Source: Vulcaniibacterium tengchongense
GTDB taxonomy: Bacteria; Pseudomonadota; Gammaproteobacteria; Xanthomonadales; Xanthomonadaceae
Length of the DNA: 64,000 nucleotides
Direction: 5' to 3'
Assembly: GCF_003814555.1 (NCBI RefSeq)
Contig: NZ_RKQN01000003.1
Coordinates: forward strand, 507,984 to 571,983
A program made the translations under genes and the position numbers. Each line of letters opens with the position of its first letter. The first letter of the stretch is position 1. Below are positions 6,051 to 15,886 of the stretch, one piece after another. The notes below the pieces were generated by a model. That model was given only the letters and a program-made list of their open reading frames with translations. It had not been told where the DNA came from and made no database searches.

Positions 6051-8210
6051 TCACTCCGCCGGCAGGTTCATCTCCTGCAGCAGATGCGGCGCCGGATAGA
6101 CCTTGGCCAGCAGCCAGCGCAGGTAGCGCAGGTCGACGTGGATCGCGCGCTTGTAGCGCGGATCGAACATCCAGCTGGCGCTGACCGCCTCCCAGTTGCT
6201 GTCGAAGTTCAGCCCGATCAGGCGACCGTCGGCGTCCAGCACCGGCGAGCCGGAGTTGCCGCCGGTGGTGTCGAGGTTGGTGAGGAAGTCGACGGTCTGC
6301 GTTTTCAGGCTCGGCTCGGCGGTGCTGCCGAAGTCGCCCCGGGCGATGGCGTCGAGCAGCGGCCGCGGGGCGTCGAACGGGTCCTGTCCGGTGTGCTTCT
6401 CGACGATGCCGGCCACGGTGGTCAGCGGGCGGTAGTCGATGCCGTCGCGCGGCGACATCGGGCTGATCCGGCCGTAGCTGACGCGCAGGGTCGAATTCGC
6501 GTCCGGGTAGACCGCGCGGCCCTGCGACCTGCGATAGGCGATCAACGCGCGCATATAGGCCGGGCGCAGGCGCAGCAGCTCGCCCTCGCGCGCCTTGGCC
6601 TGGTCGTCCAGCCGCAGCAGCGCCGGCAGCAGGGCCGCCGCGGCGCGCAGCAGCGCGTCGCCGGATTCCCGCAGCGCCGCCGCGTCGGCCCGCATCGCCG
6701 CCAGGCGCGCGTCCTCGTCGCCGAGGCGGGTGCCGGCATACAGCGCGTCGAGGCGCCGCTTCAGCTCCGCCGGCGTGGCGCCGAACACGGCGTCGAACTC
6801 GGGCACGCGCTGCGCCGCCGGCAGCGCCTGGTGGCGGGCCAGCAGCTCGGCCAGCAGCGCCTTCTCCACCGCCGGCGCGTAGCGGCGCTGCACCTGCTTC
6901 AGCTGGCCGGCGATCAGCGCCTCGTCGCGCTGCTGGTAGCCGCTCTCGCGCTGCGTGTCGGGCTTGCCGCGCTCGTGCGCCAGGCGCTGCACCGTCAGCG
7001 CCGCCCGCAGCAGTTGCGTCTGCGACTGGATCGCGGCGAGCAGCTGGTCGCGTTCGCGGGTGGCGGCGGCGCGGTCCAGCACCGCCTGCGCCGCGGCGAT
7101 GTCGGCGCGCGCGGCGGCGGCGCCGGCCTGCCGCCCGAGCCAGGCGAACATCGCCGCCTCGTCCTCGCGCCGCACCCGCACCGCGTCGCTGCGGCGCAGG
7201 CCGTCGAGCTCGCCCTGGGCGCGCTTGAGGCTGTTCTTCAGGCTGCGCAGCTGCGAGGCGTAGGCCACGCGCGCGGCCTCGTCGCCGGCGGCGGCCTCGA
7301 TCACCTCGATCATGCGCTGGTAGAGCGCCACTCTCGCCGGCAACTGCCACTCGACCTGCTGGGCGAACTCCGAGGCCATGCGGTGGCGGAACGTCACCCC
7401 CGGGTAGCCCGCGAGCATCGCGAAGTCGCCGTCCTTGACGTGGCGGGTGGACACCTGCAGGTGCGCCGGCGGCACGTAGGGCACGTTGTCGGGCGAGTAG
7501 TCCGCCGGACGGCCGTCCTTGCCGACGTAGGCGCGCAGCAGGGTGAAGTCGCCGGCATGGCGCGGCCAGACGAAGTTGTCGACCTCGCCGCCGTAGTTGC
7601 CGATCGCGTTCGGCGGCGCGTACACCAGGCGCACGTCGCGCAGTTCCAGCTGCCGCACCAGGTAGAAGTCGGTGCCGTAGTACATGTTGGCGACGCTGCA
7701 GCGGTAGCCCGGCTCGCGCTCGCACTCGGCCACGGCGGCCTTGGACGCGGCGTCCACCGCGTCGTAGTAGGCCCGGCCCCGCTTGCCGCGGGCGCCGGCG
7801 AGGATGCGGTCGGTGATGCGCTCGAAGCCGGTGGTGACCAGGATGCGGTAGTCGGGGTTGGCCGGCAGCTCGGCGGCGCGGTCGGCGGCGACGTAGCCGT
7901 CGCGGATCAGGTCGCGGTCCGGGCGCGAGTTGTACTGGATCACGCCGAAGGCGACGTGGTGGTTGGTCAGCACCAGGCCTTCCTTCGACACGAACGCGCC
8001 GCTGGCGCCGCCCACCTTCACCACCGCGTTCATCGGCGGCTCGGCCAGCTCGGCCAGGCCGCGCGGGTCGCCGCGGTAGCCCGCCGCCTCCAGCGCGCCG
8101 GCGATCTCCGGCAGTTGCGAGGGCATCCACATGCCCTCGTCGGCGTGGGCGGCGCCGAGCAGCGACGAGAGCGCGAGCGACAGGGACAGGGCGAACGGAC
8201 GGCGGCGCAT
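6051..8210 (-). CDS. S46 family dipeptidyl-peptidase, second paralogue (Ser at the specificity position)
   Basis: Encodes 719 aa with a signal peptide ending at GAAHA and mature start DEGMWMPSQLP. The serine-protease triad is intact: TNHHVAFG, Asp in the AGDFTLLR stretch, and Ser653 in GGNSGSP. Two differences from the paralogue at 2400-4565 stand out. The Cys after the catalytic His is replaced by Val. The P1-determining residue near 671 (FDSNWE) is Ser instead of Gly, hinting at a different P1 preference, possibly acidic as in DPP11-type enzymes; that is inference. No good ribosome binding site precedes the ATG, which was chosen for the signal peptide. Confidence 0.88.
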   Translation of the reverse strand: MRRRPFALSLSLALSSLLGAAHADEGMWMPSQLPEIAGALEAAGYRGDPRGLAELAEPPMNAVVKVGGASGAFVSKEGLVLTNHHVAFGVIQYNSRPDRDLIRDGYVAADRAAELPANPDYRILVTTGFERITDRILAGARGKRGRAYYDAVDAASKAAVAECEREPGYRCSVANMYYGTDFYLVRQLELRDVRLVYAPPNAIGNYGGEVDNFVWPRHAGDFTLLRAYVGKDGRPADYSPDNVPYVPPAHLQVSTRHVKDGDFAMLAGYPGVTFRHRMASEFAQQVEWQLPARVALYQRMIEVIEAAAGDEAARVAYASQLRSLKNSLKRAQGELDGLRRSDAVRVRREDEAAMFAWLGRQAGAAAARADIAAAQAVLDRAAATRERDQLLAAIQSQTQLLRAALTVQRLAHERGKPDTQRESGYQQRDEALIAGQLKQVQRRYAPAVEKALLAELLARHQALPAAQRVPEFDAVFGATPAELKRRLDALYAGTRLGDEDARLAAMRADAAALRESGDALLRAAAALLPALLRLDDQAKAREGELLRLRPAYMRALIAYRRSQGRAVYPDANSTLRVSYGRISPMSPRDGIDYRPLTTVAGIVEKHTGQDPFDAPRPLLDAIARGDFGSTAEPSLKTQTVDFLTNLDTTGGNSGSPVLDADGRLIGLNFDSNWEAVSASWMFDPRYKRAIHVDLRYLRWLLAKVYPAPHLLQEMNLPAE

Positions 8211-8299
8211 GGTCGATCCGGGTGCGGAAAGGCGGCGACGATAGGCGATGCCGCCCGCATCGGGCAAACCGCGGGGCCGGGGACGGCGAAGGGCCGGCG

Positions 8300-8305
8300 T
8301 ATAAT
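8300..8305 (+). promoter_or_regulatory. Consensus -10 element ahead of tdh
   Basis: A perfect TATAAT lies 35 bp upstream of the tdh start. No good -35 box is seen at the expected distance. Such isolated -10 hexamers stand out against the GC-rich background. Confidence 0.6.
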
Positions 8306-8340
8306 TCCGCCCTCTTTCCCGCCGTCCGCGGACGCACTCC

Positions 8341-9375
8341 ATGACCCAAACGATGAAGGCGCTGGTCAAGCGCGAAGCCGGCAAGGGCATCTGGCTGGAA
8401 CAGGTGCCGATCCCCTCGCCCGGCCCCAACGAGGTGCTGATCAAGCTGGAGAAGACCGCGATCTGCGGCACCGACCTGCACATCTACCTGTGGGACGAGT
8501 GGAGCCAGCGGACGATCAAGCCGGGCCTGGTGATCGGCCACGAGTTCGTCGGCCGCATCGTCGAGATCGGCGCCGGCGTCACCGGCTACAAGCTGGGCCA
8601 GCGCGTCTCGGCCGAGGGCCACATCGTCTGCGGCCACTGCCGCAACTGCCGCGCCGGCCGCCAGCACCTGTGCCCGAACACGGTCGGCATCGGCGTGAAC
8701 CGCAACGGCGCGTTCGCCGAATACATCGTGATGCCGGCGTCCAACCTGTGGCCGATCCCGGACCAGATCCCGTCGGAGCTGGCCGCGTTCTTCGATCCCT
8801 ACGGCAACGCCGCGCACTGCGCGCTGGAGTTCGACGTGGTCGGCGAGGACGTGCTGATCACCGGCGCCGGCCCGATCGGCATCATCGCCGCCGGCATCTG
8901 CAAGCACATCGGCGCGCGCAACGTGGTGGTCACCGACGTCAACGACTACCGCCTCAAGCTCGCCGCCGACATGGGCGCCACCCGCGTGGTCAACGTCGCC
9001 AACGCCTCGCTCAAGGACGTGATGGCCGACCTGCACATGGAAGGCTTCGACGTCGGCCTGGAGATGAGCGGCAACCCGCGCGCGTTCAACGACATGCTCG
9101 AGTGCATGTACCACGGGGGCAAGATCGCGATGCTCGGCATCATGCCCAAGGGCGCCGGCGCAGACTGGGACAAGATCATCTTCAAGGGCCTGACCATCCA
9201 CGGCATCTACGGCCGCAAGATGTACGAGACCTGGTACAAGATGACGCAGCTGGTGCTGAGCGGCTTCCCGCTCGGCAAGGTGCTGACCCACCAGCTGCCG
9301 ATCGACGAATTCCAGCAGGGCTTCGAGCTGATGGAATCGGGCAAGGCCGGGAAGGTCGTCCTTTCCTGGAACTAG
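8341..9375 (+). CDS. tdh: L-threonine 3-dehydrogenase
   Basis: Encodes 344 aa, a zinc-dependent medium-chain dehydrogenase that oxidises L-threonine with NAD to 2-amino-3-ketobutyrate in the cytoplasm. The catalytic zinc site CGTDLHIY with GHEFVG, the structural zinc cysteines C-x2-C-x2-C-x7-C ([15 protein letters not shown]) and the nucleotide-binding GAGPIG motif are all visible. An alternative start is the internal ATG at 8353 ([10 protein letters not shown]), the usual N-terminus of the family; neither has a clear ribosome binding site. The next gene, kbl, completes the pathway. Confidence 0.96.
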   Translation: MTQTMKALVKREAGKGIWLEQVPIPSPGPNEVLIKLEKTAICGTDLHIYLWDEWSQRTIKPGLVIGHEFVGRIVEIGAGVTGYKLGQRVSAEGHIVCGHCRNCRAGRQHLCPNTVGIGVNRNGAFAEYIVMPASNLWPIPDQIPSELAAFFDPYGNAAHCALEFDVVGEDVLITGAGPIGIIAAGICKHIGARNVVVTDVNDYRLKLAADMGATRVVNVANASLKDVMADLHMEGFDVGLEMSGNPRAFNDMLECMYHGGKIAMLGIMPKGAGADWDKIIFKGLTIHGIYGRKMYETWYKMTQLVLSGFPLGKVLTHQLPIDEFQQGFELMESGKAGKVVLSWN

Positions 9376-9382
9376 GTCGCGC

Positions 9383-9450
9383 TTCCGCGAAGGCGGGAAC
9401 CCGGCGACTCCCATCCGCCCCGACACTGGACCCCGCCCTGGCGGGATGAC
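9383..9450. repeat. Dispersed xanthomonad-type repeat between tdh and kbl
   Basis: The spacer carries facing short arms CGCGAAGGCGGGAA (left) and GGACCCCGCCCTGGCGGG with GATGACG (right). This arrangement is typical of the abundant intergenic repeats of Xanthomonadaceae. A related element lies at 27594-27690. Copy number in the genome cannot be seen here. Confidence 0.5.
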
Positions 9451-9462
9451 GAGCAAGACGCC

Positions 9463-10656
<1,194 letters not shown>

Positions 10657-10667
10657 CCGCGCCGCCG

Positions 10668-10853
10668 ATGAAGAATCTCGCCGCCCTCCTGTTGCTGGCC
10701 GGCGTCGGCGCCGCCGGCGCCTTCGCCGGCTTCCAGCTGATCCTGGCGATCGCCGCGGACGCCTGGGGCACGGCGGTGCTGTGCCTGCTCGGACTGCTGG
10801 TCGCGATCGGGGCGGCGTACATCTTCTGGCGCCTGCTGCGCCTGGATGCGTAG
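10668..10853 (+). CDS. Small hypothetical two-span membrane protein
   Basis: Encodes 61 aa. Residues 4-28 and 34-54 are hydrophobic helices, ending in a basic tail (WRLLRLDA). The ATG lies 12 bp after the kbl stop, so it is probably co-transcribed with tdh-kbl. No family is recognised. Weak ribosome binding site; the call rests on clean hydrophobicity and operon position. Confidence 0.55.
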   Translation: MKNLAALLLLAGVGAAGAFAGFQLILAIAADAWGTAVLCLLGLLVAIGAAYIFWRLLRLDA

Positions 10854-10882
10854 GCCGCCCGGAACGCGCGCATAACGCGCAT

Positions 10883-10908
10883 AAAAAAGTCCCGGCAGAT
10901 GCCGGGAC
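10883..10908 (-). terminator. Rho-independent terminator for the 10948-11277 gene
   Basis: On the minus strand an 8-bp stem GTCCCGGC / GCCGGGAC with a four-base loop is followed by TTTTTT. It lies 40 bp after the stop of the small periplasmic protein gene. Confidence 0.85.
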
Positions 10909-10947
10909 CGGGCATGCCCGCCGCCGAGGCGGCGGCGGACGCCCAGA

Positions 10948-11277
10948 TCATTTCCCGGCGGCTTCGCTCTGCGCCACCTGCGCCGGCGCCGCGCCCGCGG
11001 GCTTGCCCTTGGCCACGCGGATGCCGCGCGCCTTCATCCAGGCGTCGAACTCCTCGGCGGTCATGCGCTTGCCGTTCTGGTTCATGTTGAAGCGGTACGG
11101 CGTGTTGTCGTATTGGGTCTTGGGCTTGTAGGTCGCCGGGTCGGCCGGCTCTTCGGCCGCGGCGGCCACCGGCTCGGCCTTCGCGGCCGGCTTGTGGCGC
11201 TTGCCGGCCGCGAGCGCCCCGCCCTGCAAACCGATCAGCGCGATCCCCACCGCCAGCCACATCGTCGTCTGTCGCAT
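10948..11277 (-). CDS. Small secreted protein with YKPKTQ-DNTP C-terminal motif, paralogue A
   Basis: Encodes 109 aa. A signal peptide (MRQTTMWLAVGIALIGLQGG to LAA) is followed by an Ala/Lys-rich linker and then a segment, about residues 50-92, running from YKPKTQYDNTPYRFNMNQNG through KRMTAEEFDAWMKARGIRVA. The same segment ends the protein at 12335-12829. The mature protein is probably periplasmic. The family and function are unknown to me. It has its own terminator and is transcribed in the same direction as the pseudouridine synthase upstream. Confidence 0.75.
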   Translation of the reverse strand: MRQTTMWLAVGIALIGLQGGALAAGKRHKPAAKAEPVAAAAEEPADPATYKPKTQYDNTPYRFNMNQNGKRMTAEEFDAWMKARGIRVAKGKPAGAAPAQVAQSEAAGK

Positions 11278-11528
11278 GTCGAGCTCCCCCAAGGCGTGCG
11301 AAAAAAGTCGGCACAGTCTGGCGCGGCGCATCGGGCGGAAAAGTGCGCGCCCGCACACTCCTGGCGCTTCGCCCCATCGCCGCGCCGGGAACCGCCGCAT
11401 CGCGCGGCCGCAGCGGCCGCATGCCCGCGGGCCGGCGCCGGTCGCGCGTCGCGGGGCGCCGCGCCGGTGCCGCGGAAGCGCCGCTTGGGCGTGCGGGCGC
11501 CATCCCGCGGACGAACCGCGGCGTTTGC

Positions 11529-12281
11529 TCAATCGGGCGCGCCCAGGGCGATGCGCTCCTCGCGGGTGAGCGGCCGCCATGCGCCCTTGGCCAGGTCGCC
11601 GAGCGCGAGCGGGCCGATCGCCACCCGCACCAGCCGCAGCACGCCGACGCCGAACGCCGCGAGCAGGCGGCGGATCTGCCGGTTGCGGCCTTCGTCGAGC
11701 ACGATCTCGAGCCATGCGTTGCGGCTGCCGCTGCGCAGCACCCGCGCCGACTTGGCGCGCAGCCGCTCGCCGCCGTCGTCCACTCCGGCGACCAGCGCGG
11801 CGAGCAGGGCCGCGTCCGGCAGCGCATCGACCTGCACGTGATAGGTCTTGTCCGGGCCGCTCCCGGGATCGGCGATGCGCGCCGCCCAGGCCGGATCGTT
11901 GCAGAACAGCAGCAGGCCCTCGCTGGCCTTGTCCAGGCGCCCGACCGGCGCCAGCCACGGCAACCCCGCGCCATCGAAGCAGCGATACACGGTGTCGCGG
12001 CCGCGCTCGTCGCGCGCGGTGGTGACCAGCCCGCGCGGCTTGTTGAGCATCAGATAGAGGCGCTGCGGCGGCGCCAGCTCGCGGCCGTCGACGCGGATGC
12101 GCTGGCCGGCGACGATCGGCGTTTCCGGTTCGCGCGCGACGCGGCCGTCGACCTCGACCCGGCCGGCCGCGATCCAGCGCGCCGCCTCGCTGCGCGAGCA
12201 CACGCCCTGCTTCGACAGCACCCGGGCCAGCCCGGTCCGCGGCGCCGGCGCGACCGCGGGTTTGCGACGGCGCGGCGGCAT
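11529..12281 (-). CDS. Pseudouridine synthase, RsuA/RluB/E/F family
   Basis: Encodes 250 aa. An N-terminal S4 RNA-binding domain (about residues 17-60, LSKQGVCSRSEAARWIAAGR) precedes the catalytic domain with the signature VGRLDKASEGLLLFCND, containing the catalytic Asp, and EGRNRQIRRLLAAFG near the end. It isomerises a specific uridine in rRNA; which one cannot be told. The start at 12281 is chosen because the S4 domain begins soon after; the reading frame stays open well upstream without similarity. Confidence 0.85.
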   Translation of the reverse strand: MPPRRRKPAVAPAPRTGLARVLSKQGVCSRSEAARWIAAGRVEVDGRVAREPETPIVAGQRIRVDGRELAPPQRLYLMLNKPRGLVTTARDERGRDTVYRCFDGAGLPWLAPVGRLDKASEGLLLFCNDPAWAARIADPGSGPDKTYHVQVDALPDAALLAALVAGVDDGGERLRAKSARVLRSGSRNAWLEIVLDEGRNRQIRRLLAAFGVGVLRLVRVAIGPLALGDLAKGAWRPLTREERIALGAPD

Positions 12282-12334
12282 CGGTCCCCTCGAATGCGGT
12301 GCAAACGAACGGGGCGCCCGCGGCGCCCCATCGC

Positions 12335-12829
12335 TCACTTCTTCTTCGCCTCGTCCTTGGCCGGCTCCGGTGCCGGCGCCGCCGCCGGCGCCGCCCCCTT
12401 GGCCACGCGCACGCCGCGCGCCTTCATCCAGGCGTCGAACTCCTCGGCGGTCATGCGCTTGCCGTTCTGGTGCATGTCGAAGCGCCAGGGCGTGTTGTCG
12501 AACTGAGTCTTGGGCTTGTACGAGGCCGCGTCGTTCTGCAGCGGCGCGGCCGGGGACGCCGGCGGCAACGCCTTGGCGACCTGGCAACCCTCCAGGCGCA
12601 GGCGGAACAGCACCTGGTCGACCGCAAGCGCCTCGTCGAAGGCCTGCGACAGCACGCCGGTCGGCGCACCCAGCTGGTGCGAGGGCGCGACCAGCTCCGG
12701 CGCGATCGGCGCGATCACGGTCGGCCGCACCGGCAGCGCCTTCGGCGCCGCCAGCGCGCCGCACTGCGCGGCCTGCGCCTGCGCCGCCCCCGCGATCACC
12801 AGCAACGAAACCCCGAGCAGCGCGCGCAT
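12335..12829 (-). CDS. Secreted protein with YKPKTQ-DNTP C-terminal motif, paralogue B
   Basis: Encodes 164 aa. It has a signal peptide (MRALLGVSLLVIAGAAQAQA), a unique middle region with two Cys (about residues 23 and 81), and a C-terminal segment from YKPKTQFDNTPWRFDMHQNG through KRMTAEEFDAWMKARGVRVA followed by a Pro/Ala/Lys tail. The C-terminal segment is almost identical to that of the protein at 10948-11277. GGAGGACA precedes the ATG. It lies 53 bp upstream of the pseudouridine synthase gene on the same strand. Function unknown; probably periplasmic. Confidence 0.75.
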   Translation of the reverse strand: MRALLGVSLLVIAGAAQAQAAQCGALAAPKALPVRPTVIAPIAPELVAPSHQLGAPTGVLSQAFDEALAVDQVLFRLRLEGCQVAKALPPASPAAPLQNDAASYKPKTQFDNTPWRFDMHQNGKRMTAEEFDAWMKARGVRVAKGAAPAAAPAPEPAKDEAKKK

Positions 12830-13001
12830 CAGCCTGTCCTCCGAAAAGCGTTCACGACGCGGAGCGGCCTCCGCGAATCGCGCCAGTGTAGGCGCGGGCC
12901 GCACGCCGGACAACACGCGCAGGCCGATGACGCGCGCCGCGCGTGGGCGAATGCGCTCGCGGACGCGGCGTGGGGCGGCCACGGCACGCCTTTCCGCGCG
13001 C

Positions 13002-13037
13002 AAAAAAAGCGAAGCCCGGCACAGGGCCGGGCTCCGC
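13002..13037 (-). terminator. Rho-independent terminator for the OmpA-family gene
   Basis: On the minus strand a 12-bp stem GCGGAGCCCGGC / GCCGGGCTTCGC (one G-U pair) with a five-base loop is followed by seven T. It lies 26 bp after the porin stop codon. Confidence 0.9.
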
Positions 13038-13063
13038 CTCCACTACCTTCGGGCGCGAACGGC

Positions 13064-14155
13064 TCAGTTCTGCACGTTCAGCTCGGTGCGGCGGTTGCGC
13101 TCCGACTTGCAGCCCGGCAGCGTCTGCGCCGTCGGCTCCAGCGGACGGCTCTCGCCGTAACCGATCGGACCCACCAGGCGGCTCGCATCGATGCCGTTGC
13201 TGGTCAGGTAGTCGTACACCGCCTTCGCGCGACGCTCCGACAGCTTCTGGTTGTACGCGTCGGTACCGCACAGGTCGGTGTGACCGGCCACTTCCACGCG
13301 CAGCTCCGGATAGCGCTGCAGGATCTGCACCGCCTCCGACAGGATCGCCACCGCGTCCGCACGCAGCGTCGACTTGTCGAAGTCGAAGTTCACGCCCTTC
13401 AGGTCGATCGACACCGGCACCGGGCAGCCGTCCGGACCGATCGTCTGGCCCGCCTGCGAACCCGGGCACTTGTCGTCGCAGTTGTTCACGCCGTCGCCGT
13501 CGTCGTCCAGGTCCGCGCAGCTCGGCGCCGCCGGCGCCGGCGGCGGCGCCGCCACCGCCGGAGCCCCCAGCGGAATCACCACGCCCACCGACGCCAGCAC
13601 GTCGCCGAACCAGTCTTCGCTCGGCGCCGACACGCTCGTGTCGTCGAAGTCCGCGCGGTACGCCAGCTCCGTGCGGATCGCCGCACGCTTGCCCGCCAGC
13701 GCGCTCTGGATGCCCACGCCCACCTTCGCCGCCAGGTTGCCGTCCTCACGCTCGCCCGGCGAGTTCGGGCTCGGGAACGCGTCGAACTCCTCCTCCGAAC
13801 GCTGGTAGCCTAGGCCCATCAGAATGTACGGCGCCCAGTTGCGGCCTTCCGCGGTGAAGTGACGGCGCAGGTCCAGCGAGATCCCGTACTGGCTCCAGTT
13901 CAGGTCCTGGTTCGCGTCGTTGTTCGGGTTCTGGTAGTTCAGCTCGCCGTCCAGCGACCAGTTCTCGTTCAGGAACTTGCCCAGGCCGATCGCGCCGAAC
14001 GGCGCGTTGCGCGTGCCGCGGTCGTTGTCCTGGATGTTGAAGCCGGCCGAACCGGTCAGGTACCAGCGATCGTCGAATTCCTGCGCGCTGGCCGCCTGGG
14101 CCACGGCCAGACCACCCAACAGGGCGGCGCAGAGGAGTTTCTTATTCATGTCCAT
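13064..14155 (-). CDS. OmpA/OprF-family outer membrane protein
   Basis: Encodes 363 aa. A signal peptide ending at ASAQ leads to an eight-strand beta-barrel domain (about 25-200: WYLTGSAGFN through VASVGVVIPLG-type strands), a Pro/Ala hinge, a calcium-binding thrombospondin type 3 repeat (DLDDDGDGVNNCDDKCPGS) and a C-terminal OmpA domain (about 250-360) with NFDFDKSTL and VAGHTDLCGTDAYN, which bind peptidoglycan. It anchors the outer membrane and may act as a slow porin. AAGGAGCACG sets the ATG at 14153-14155; a second ATG lies two codons later. A strong terminator follows. Confidence 0.93.
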   Translation of the reverse strand: MDMNKKLLCAALLGGLAVAQAASAQEFDDRWYLTGSAGFNIQDNDRGTRNAPFGAIGLGKFLNENWSLDGELNYQNPNNDANQDLNWSQYGISLDLRRHFTAEGRNWAPYILMGLGYQRSEEEFDAFPSPNSPGEREDGNLAAKVGVGIQSALAGKRAAIRTELAYRADFDDTSVSAPSEDWFGDVLASVGVVIPLGAPAVAAPPPAPAAPSCADLDDDGDGVNNCDDKCPGSQAGQTIGPDGCPVPVSIDLKGVNFDFDKSTLRADAVAILSEAVQILQRYPELRVEVAGHTDLCGTDAYNQKLSERRAKAVYDYLTSNGIDASRLVGPIGYGESRPLEPTAQTLPGCKSERNRRTELNVQN

Positions 14156-14302
14156 CGTGCTCCTTGAGTCGAAAAAATCGGAAACCGCGCCTGCGACTTC
14201 CTGAACTGCGGGACGGCCGAGACACGCCATCACGCGCAGGTTAATTTTGCGAATGTGAAAGGTGCGTTAACGCCTGTCTAACAATTATCGGGGCCGGATT
14301 CC

Positions 14303-15751
14303 TCAGGCGCGGAACAGTTCGAGGAAACGGGTCACCGGCAGCGCCTCCAGGCGTTCCGGCTGCGCCGCCAGGGCGAGCAGCTCGTCGGCGCGCCCGGCCG
14401 GGAGCTTGGCCCGGATCGCGCTCTCGAATTTGGCCATCAGCACCGGGATGCCCTCGGCGCGCCGCTTGCGGTGGCCGATCGGATAATCGATCGACACCTT
14501 CTCGGTGGCGCTGCCGTCCTTGAAGAAGACCTGCACCGAGTTGCCGATGTAGCGCTTTTCCGGATCGAAATAGTCCTTGGTGAACTGCGGGTTCTCGACC
14601 ACCGTCATGCGTTCGCGCAGGGCGTCGATGCGCGGGTCGGCGGCGACGGCGTCGGTGTAGTCGTCGGCGGTGAGGCGGCCGAAGATCAGCGGCACCGCGA
14701 CCATGTACTGGATGCAGTGGTCGCGGTCGGCGTAGTTCGCCAGCGGGCCGGTCTTGTCGATGATGCGCACGCCGGCTTCCTGGGTCTCGATCACGATCCT
14801 CTCGACGTCGTCGAGGCGGTCCTTGACCTGGGCGTGCAGCTTCATCGCGCACTCGACCGCGGTCTGGGCGTGGAACTCGGCCGGGAAACTGATCTTGAAC
14901 AGCACGTTCTCCATCACGTAGCTGCCGAACGGGCGCTCGAACTCGAACGGCTTGCCCTTGAAGGCGACGTCGTAGAAGCCCCAGGTCGGCACGCTCAGCG
15001 CGCTCGGGTAGCCGACCACGCCCTTGATCGCGTTCAGCGCGTGGGTGACCGCGCGGCGGCAGGCGTCGCCCGCGGCCCAGCTCTTGCGCGGGCCGGTGTT
15101 GGGCGCGTGCCGGTAGGTGCGCAGCACGCCGTTGTCGATCCAGCTGTGCGAGACGGCGGTGACGATCTCGTCCTTGCCGCCGCCGAGCATGTGCGTGGCC
15201 ACCGCGGTGGAGGCCAGGCGGACCAGGATCACGTGGTCGAGGCCGACCCGGTTGAACGAGTTCTTCAGCGCGTAGCAGCCCTGGATCTCGTGCGCCTTGA
15301 TCGCATGGCCGAGCACGTCGCGCACGGTCATGGCCCGGCCGCCCTCGGCCTCGGCCTTGCGGCCCAGGTAGTCGGCCACCGCCAGGATCGCGCCGAGGTT
15401 GTCGGACGGATGGCCCCACTCGGCGGCCAGCCAGGTGTCGTTGAAGTCCAGCCAGCGGATCTGCACGCCGATGTTGTAGGCGGCCTGCACCGGGTCGAGC
15501 TCGTAGCTCGTGAACGGCACGCGCGCGCCGCCCTTCATCTCCGCGCCGGGCACCAGCGGGCCGAGGTGCTTGACGCACTCCTTGTGGTCCATCGCCATCG
15601 CCGCGCAGGCCAGCGAGTCCAGCAGCATGTAGCGCGCGGTGTCGTAGGCCTCCTTCGACTCGATCGGGTAGTCGGCGACGTAATCGGCGATGTCCACCAT
15701 CGGCTGGTCGGGCTTGGGGCGGACGGCGGAGCGGAGGTCGAAGTGGCTCAT
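14303..15751 (-). CDS. prpD: 2-methylcitrate dehydratase
   Basis: Encodes 482 aa of the MmgE/PrpD family. PrpD dehydrates 2-methylcitrate to 2-methyl-cis-aconitate in the methylcitrate cycle of propionate breakdown. Family segments seen: LDSLACAAMAM near residue 45, LDFNDTWLAAEWGHPSDN near 105 and HSWIDNG. The length matches E. coli PrpD (483 aa). It stands alone, about 18.5 kb from prpC and prpB. A long unrelated reading frame continues upstream; the ATG at 15749-15751 (MSHFDLRSAVRPKPDQP) fits the family start. Confidence 0.93.
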   Translation of the reverse strand: MSHFDLRSAVRPKPDQPMVDIADYVADYPIESKEAYDTARYMLLDSLACAAMAMDHKECVKHLGPLVPGAEMKGGARVPFTSYELDPVQAAYNIGVQIRWLDFNDTWLAAEWGHPSDNLGAILAVADYLGRKAEAEGGRAMTVRDVLGHAIKAHEIQGCYALKNSFNRVGLDHVILVRLASTAVATHMLGGGKDEIVTAVSHSWIDNGVLRTYRHAPNTGPRKSWAAGDACRRAVTHALNAIKGVVGYPSALSVPTWGFYDVAFKGKPFEFERPFGSYVMENVLFKISFPAEFHAQTAVECAMKLHAQVKDRLDDVERIVIETQEAGVRIIDKTGPLANYADRDHCIQYMVAVPLIFGRLTADDYTDAVAADPRIDALRERMTVVENPQFTKDYFDPEKRYIGNSVQVFFKDGSATEKVSIDYPIGHRKRRAEGIPVLMAKFESAIRAKLPAGRADELLALAAQPERLEALPVTRFLELFRA

Positions 15752-15886
15752 GGGGCGCGTACCTGCGGACGAAAAGAGTCCGCTATTTTGCCAGAGCCGG
15801 CGGGCGCGGCCCGGCCGCGAGCGCCCGGGCGCCGCGGCGGCGCGCCTGCGCTTGGCAAGCGACCCGCGCGGCACCACCTTGGCGGA

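Noticed and set aside
5262..9449. Very long open frame on the plus strand across the second S46 peptidase and tdh
   Set aside because: Apart from its first 120 or so codons (DUF2149) it is antisense or out of frame to clearly recognised genes. Third-position GC bias removes stops from such frames.
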